A stretch of DNA of 64,000 bases, taken from the NCBI GenBank assembly GCA_018398805.1, contig JAGFBZ010001933.1, positions 43,951 through 107,950 of the forward strand, given 5' to 3'. The number at the start of each line of letters is the position of its first letter. Positions within the stretch are counted from its first letter, which is position 1. This stretch comes from Hirundichthys speculiger (lineage: Eukaryota > Chordata > Actinopteri > Beloniformes > Exocoetidae). Below are positions 60,236 through 64,000 of this stretch, piece by piece. Position numbers and translations under genes: made by a program. Below the pieces are notes generated by a model. It worked only from the letters and a program-made list of their open reading frames with translations. It made no database searches and had not been told where the DNA came from.

Positions 60236-60513
60236 AGGCGGAAATCCCGGGGGGGACACAGGGGACGTGTCCCCCCCTTCCATAAAGTTGTCCCCCCAAA
60301 AAAATCATTGTAAGCACACAAAAACAATTGAATAATAATATAGTCATGTTCAATAAAAGTACAACACAAGCGCTGCAAATTATAAACGTAAACCCCCCTT
60401 TTTTTCAATTGTTGAAACATTGCGACCCCCCTATTTCTCAAAGTGGTTTAGTCCACATGCTGTTTCTAACGGGCGGCGCTACCGGCAGCACCGTGTGTCC
60501 GCGAGTGTGTCAT
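60236..60513. repeat. DNA-transposon fragment, poly-C/poly-G rich start
   Basis: It opens GGCGGAAATCCCGGGGGGG and contains GTGTCCCCCC blocks, as in a common fish hAT-derived repeat. It has no coding capacity and its right end is unclear. Confidence 0.45.
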
Positions 60514-61013
60514 TTAACCCTGTAAGACCCACCTTTGCAGCATTACAACAACTTTTGTTATCCCCCAAAAAACCTTTTTTTCATTTTTATTTTTTGATTC
60601 AACCACATTAACATACTCATTTGGTCCCATTGTTCAGTCTCAGAATGCTATTGGGTCATACATTTGTATATAAGGCTTGTCCTCAGGTCTAGAAGTTACA
60701 CACCCCCCAGATTTTTGAGAGAGCATCATCTCCTCGATTTACTGGATTGGATTTATCTCTTTGAAGTAAGTAAAGTGCTTTAAATATTTTTTTATGTGTT
60801 TATTACTGTGTCTAGAATATGTCAGTATGTAGTCACTGTGGAAAATGTGCCTTACATTTTTTTTAGAGCTTGTTTTGTAATTGTTGCAATATTACAACGT
60901 TGGGTGAATGTGGTAGTCAAAACAACCCTGTTTTGAGAGGGATGTCTTGAGAGGAACTTCAATTTAAATTTTCACAATATAACTTTAAACTACACATGAT
61001 TTACAGCCTAGCC
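60514..61013 (+). mobile_element. Possible piggyBac-type left end
   Basis: TTAA followed by CCCTGTAAGACCCACC matches the TTAA-plus-CCC start of piggyBac elements. No transposase is seen. The right end is presumably replaced by the next element at about 61014. Confidence 0.45.
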
Positions 61014-61770
61014 AGGCATGGACTGGCCATCGGCGTACCGGGCAATGCCCGGTGGGCCGACGCACATCTGTGGGCCGGCCCAGGTCTGTCATAAAAAAAA
61101 AAAAAAAGTATATAGTTTTATTGACCGCGCCGGTAACGGACTGGTAGTCGGCTCATAAAAATCTCCGAGGGGGGGGGGCGACGACGACACACACTCAACA
61201 AACTCAAGAAAGAGACACTGACAGCTAATCAGACAAGCGCTACAGTGCTGCGCTGATGTGAACGCAGTATGAACATTATTTTCTGCTGAAGGGAGTGGGT
61301 GGAGGCGGGACGGGGCCTTGCGAAGACACGAAGTGGCCCATTGGTTGATTTTCTTGACGGACATTGGGCTAGTCCAATGAAATTTCTCAGCTCTCGTTGG
61401 CCCGGCCCTCCCATCCCTCCTGACCAAATTTTGCCGTTTGGCCTGACCGGAGAGTGTGGTGGCTCGTGGATGAGTATGAAATGGAGAAAAAAAAGCACAA
61501 AGCGAAAGGGAGCAGCAGAAAAGCTCAGAGAACGGAGACAAAAAAAATTAAAAGTGGATGCAGCAAAATGTGCCAAAATCACGGAAATGTTTTCAACCAC
61601 AAGCTCGGGGGCGGGAGCCGTCGGCCGCGGGGCCGTCGAGTGAACAGGTGGTTGTCGGAGAAGAAGCGGACGAGGAGGGAGAGGATGAGGATGAGGAGGA
61701 GGGAGGAGAGGAGAGAGATGATGACCCAGCAGCAGGGCGAGATTGAGGTCAGAATAGCTATTTGGAGGTG
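61014..61770 (+). mobile_element. hAT-type element fragment with transposase N-terminus remnant
   Basis: It starts CAGGCATGGACTGGCCATCG, a hAT-like end. Around 61470-61640 a frame reads KRKGAAEKLRERRQKKLKVD and then AAKCAKITEMF, the basic N-terminal stretch of ZMYM1-like hAT transposases. An acidic Glu/Asp-rich frame follows. It is a 5' part only. Confidence 0.55.
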
Positions 61771-61861
61771 ATCACCTGTGTGTGTGTACACATTGGTAGA
61801 CGTACAGACGAATAGCCACTTGGTCAGACAGATAGATAGATGAATAGACAGTTGGATAGAT

Positions 61862-62200
61862 CAGGGGTCTTCAACCTTTTTTAGCCCAGGGACCCCTTGG
61901 ATGAGAGAAAAACAGAGCAGGGACCCCTGCTTGTAATTCTTATCCCCCCCCCCCCCTTTTTTTTTTTTTTAATGTGTCACATTTTTAGCCTGGCTTATAA
62001 TAACTTTTAGATGTATTTTATTCTGCTTATTTCACCTTATTAACCAATTCCTGACTGGGTTATTAGCCTACATGTGTTTATGGTTGATAAAACTTTCATG
62101 CTTATCATTACTATTATTATTATTAGTTGGTAATGAGACAATATTTTCTATTACTGTTATTTTCCAACAATGAAACGTTTTACTTCAGGCAGTTATATAT
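61862..62200. repeat. Interspersed repeat starting CAGGGGTCTTCAACC
   Basis: The opening resembles a widespread fish hAT-derived repeat (CAGGGGTCTTCAACCTTTTT, then GGGACCCCT). It contains a poly-C/poly-T tract at about 61946-61970. The rest is AT-rich and unrecognised. Confidence 0.5.
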
Positions 62201-62210
62201 TTAGAACTGC

Positions 62211-62212
<2 letters not shown>

Positions 62213-62257
<45 letters not shown>
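62213..62257. repeat. (TA)n microsatellite
   Basis: About 22 TA units. Confidence 0.9.
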
Positions 62258-62259
<2 letters not shown>

Positions 62260-62634
62260 TGGACAGACTGAAATCCATTTGGTTAGATGGACAGACGGAT
62301 AGCCAGTTGGATAGATAGATAGACAAATAGCCAGTAGGATAGATGGACAGACGGATAGCCAGTAGGATAGATGGACAGTCGAATAGCCATTTGGATAGAT
62401 GGACAGACGGATAGCCAGTTGAATAGATGGTCAGATGAATAGCCAGTTGGATAGCTGGACAGACGGAAAGACGAATCGCCATTTGGATAGATGGACAGAC
62501 GGATAGCTGGATAACCAGTTGGATATTCTATTTCAGTCTCCACAGCAAAGTGATTCACACGATTGATTCGGCTCAGGTTTTACATTGGATGTTGAAGCAA
62601 CTGGGACTCAGGGCCAAACCTGATGATAAAGAGC

Positions 62635-62717
62635 TGTCAGAAGTGGGATTCAAACCCATGCTTCAAGGGGAGACTGCAACCTGAACGCAGCGCCTTAGAC
62701 CGCTCGGCCATCCTGAC
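62635..62717 (-). pseudogene. tRNA-Leu (CAG), decayed copy
   Basis: It is 83 nt: GTCAGGATGGCCGAGCGG, anticodon CAG in CGTTCAGGTTG, long variable arm. Box B has changed to GGTTTGAATCC (the conserved C of TTC is T) and a T-stem pair is lost. It is probably not functional. Confidence 0.7.
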
Positions 62718-63261
62718 TGGTGTGTGTTTGTGTGTACACATTGGTAGATAGACGTACAGACGAATAGCCAGTTGGTCAGACAGATAGATAGATAAATAGA
62801 CAGTTGGATAGATGGACAGACGGATAGCCAGTTGGTTAGATGGACAGACCACTAACCAGTTGGATAGATGAACAGCCAGTTGGATAGACGAATAGCCAAT
62901 TGATTAGATAGATGGACAGATGAATAGGCAATCGGATTGATGGACGAACAGGCAGATCGTTAGATAGATAGACGAACAGCCACTTGGATATTATATTTCA
63001 GTCTCCACAGCAAAGTGATTCACATGATTGATTCGGCTTAGGTTTTGTGGTGTGTGTGTGAGGTAGATAGACAGACAGACGAATAGCCAGTTGGTTAGAT
63101 AGATGTTGGACAGACAAATCGCAATTTGGATAGATGGATAGCCAGTTGGATATTCTATTTCAGTCTCCACAGCAAAGTGATTCACACAATTGATTCGGCT
63201 CAGGTTTTACACTGGATGTTGAAGCAACTGGGACTCGAAGCCAAACCTGACGATATAGAAC

Positions 63262-63344
63262 TGTCAGAAGTGGGATTTGAACCCACGCCTCCAGGGGAGA
63301 CTGCAACCTGAACGCAGCGCCTTAGACCACTGGGCCATCCTGAC
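63262..63344 (-). tRNA. tRNA-Leu (CAG)
   Basis: It is 83 nt: GTCAGGATGGCCCAGTGG, anticodon CAG, variable arm TCTCCCCTGGAGGC-type, box B GGTTCAAATCC. The acceptor stem pairs with one G-U. The single D-arm change (CCC for CCG) may weaken it. It is better preserved than the copy 630 bp to the left. Confidence 0.72.
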
Positions 63345-63632
63345 TGGTGTATGTGTTTGTGTGTGTGAGTGTACACATTGGTAGATAGACGTACAGACGA
63401 ATAGTCACTTGGTCAGACAGATAGATAGATGAATAGACAGTTGGATAGATGGACAGAGAGAAATCCAGTTGGTTAGATGGACAGACCACTTACCAGTTGG
63501 ATAGATGGATAGACGAACAGCCAGTTGGATAGATGGACAGACCACTAGCCAGTTGGATAGATGGACAGACGGATAGCCAGTTGGATAGATAGATAGATAA
63601 ATAGACAGTTGGATAGATGGACAGACGGTTAG

Positions 63633-64000
63633 TAGGGATGCACCGAAAATTCGGCCACCGAAAATTTTCGGCCGAAAATGGCCCAAAAGTGCATTTTCGG
63701 TTTTCGGCCGAAAGACTTTTATCACCGAAACAACACGGCCGAAACAGGATGTGTGATGACGAACAAAAACCGTGGCCAGCACGCGCTTGTCGGGGCCAAC
63801 ATGTCTGTGGTGTGGACGTATTTCAATATATCTGAGAAAGACCCACTTATAGCGATTTGTAAAACATGTAACGCTGAAATTTCAAAGAGGGGTGAATCTG
63901 CAACGAGTTTCTCCACGTCGGGTTTGATTTATCACCTGAAATCCAAACATCCCCATCGCCATTCTGAATATGAGAAGGCACGCACAGAAAAGGAAAATCC
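63633..64000 (+). mobile_element. Autonomous-type hAT transposon, 5' part
   Basis: It begins TAGGGATGCACCGAAAATTC with multiple CGGCCGAAA motifs, a known type of hAT terminus and subterminal repeat. An open transposase frame follows and the window ends inside it. Confidence 0.82.
63801..64000 (+). CDS. hAT transposase, BED zinc-finger N-terminus, cut by window edge
   Basis: An open frame starts at 63801 (MSVVWTYFNISEKDPLIAIC) and stays open for 66 codons to the window end. It shows a BED finger: W5, CKTC (residues 20-23) and HLKSKH (46-51), giving C-x2-C...H-x4-H. BED fingers bind DNA in hAT transposases and their domesticated ZBED relatives. The intact start and the element's 5' terminus suggest a fairly young transposon rather than a host ZBED gene. 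Confidence 0.75.
   Translation, partial: MSVVWTYFNISEKDPLIAICKTCNAEISKRGESATSFSTSGLIYHLKSKHPHRHSEYEKARTEKEN

Larger units (their letters stand above)
62258..63632. repeat. GATA-rich minisatellite with embedded tRNA-Leu units
   Basis: Units of about 28 bp on the pattern GGATAGATGGACAGACGGAT-AGCCAGTT repeat many times. The blocks at 62520-62800 and 63150-63430 duplicate a larger unit: ATTCTATTTCAGTCTCCACA, spacer, minus-strand tRNA-Leu, TG repeat, then the minisatellite again. A partial copy without the tRNA lies at 62995-63060, and a further left-end piece at 61770-61860. Open frames across it are artefacts of the repeat. Confidence 0.88.

Noticed and set aside
61089..61600. Overlapping minus-strand frames of 150 and 123 codons
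   Set aside because: They lie opposite the hAT fragment, have no recognisable domain, and the plus strand carries the transposase-like frame.
62201..62852. Minus-strand frames rich in LSIYPTGYPSVHLS repeats
   Set aside because: Translation of the GATA-type minisatellite; the repeated peptide follows the DNA unit.
63126..63311. Short frame ending ELSEVGFEPTPPGETAT
   Set aside because: It is the reverse reading of a tRNA-Leu(CAG) sequence plus its spacer, a frequent annotation artefact.

Overview
This window is vertebrate nuclear DNA, most likely from a teleost fish. The genes are split into short exons with GT-AG introns. There are two tandem TRIM genes of the fish-expanded finTRIM type, vertebrate tRNA genes, and many fish-type mobile elements (Tc1, hAT, Harbinger, piggyBac, Gypsy, L2-like LINEs, tRNA-derived SINEs). 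Exons below were assembled by hand from splice sites and reading phase. No database search was run.

Layout. 1-1629: a 0.9-kb non-autonomous hAT element and a perfect hairpin. 1630-14712 (+): the 3' 17 exons of a gene (736 residues visible) that combines a von Willebrand A domain with an intact metal site, a ubiquitin-conjugating (E2) domain with its catalytic cysteine, and a C-terminal U-box (E3). One extra base breaks the U-box exon. Its last intron holds a Tc1 element containing three further elements nested one inside the next, each inner one with an exact target-site duplication. 17657-22181 (+): two THEM6-like genes in tandem, with a tRNA-Leu(UAA) and a LINE relic between them. 23331-27420: a decayed Gypsy LTR retrotransposon on the minus strand and a second, inverted copy of the first hAT family. 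27673-42532 (+): two tandem TRIM genes, the first without a B30.2/SPRY domain and the second with one. 42708-54340 (-): eef1d, translation elongation factor 1 delta, including a large alternative 5' coding exon of the long isoform. Its 3' end converges on the second TRIM gene.

54956-64000 has no recognised host protein gene. It holds about five tandem copies of a ~1.01-kb unit, each carrying a tRNA-Glu(CUC) sequence, then a partial inverted copy, piggyBac- and hAT-like fragments, a long GATA-like minisatellite with two embedded tRNA-Leu(CAG) sequences, and the 5' end of a BED-finger hAT transposase gene cut by the window edge.

Three neighbouring genes point to ubiquitin signalling: the vWA-E2-U-box protein and two TRIM E3 candidates. 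THEM6 and EEF1D both lie on human 8q24.3, so part of the neighbourhood may be conserved synteny. The strongest candidate for an under-described system is the vWA-E2-U-box fusion, which would put a ligand- or partner-binding module, an E2 and an E3 in one chain.
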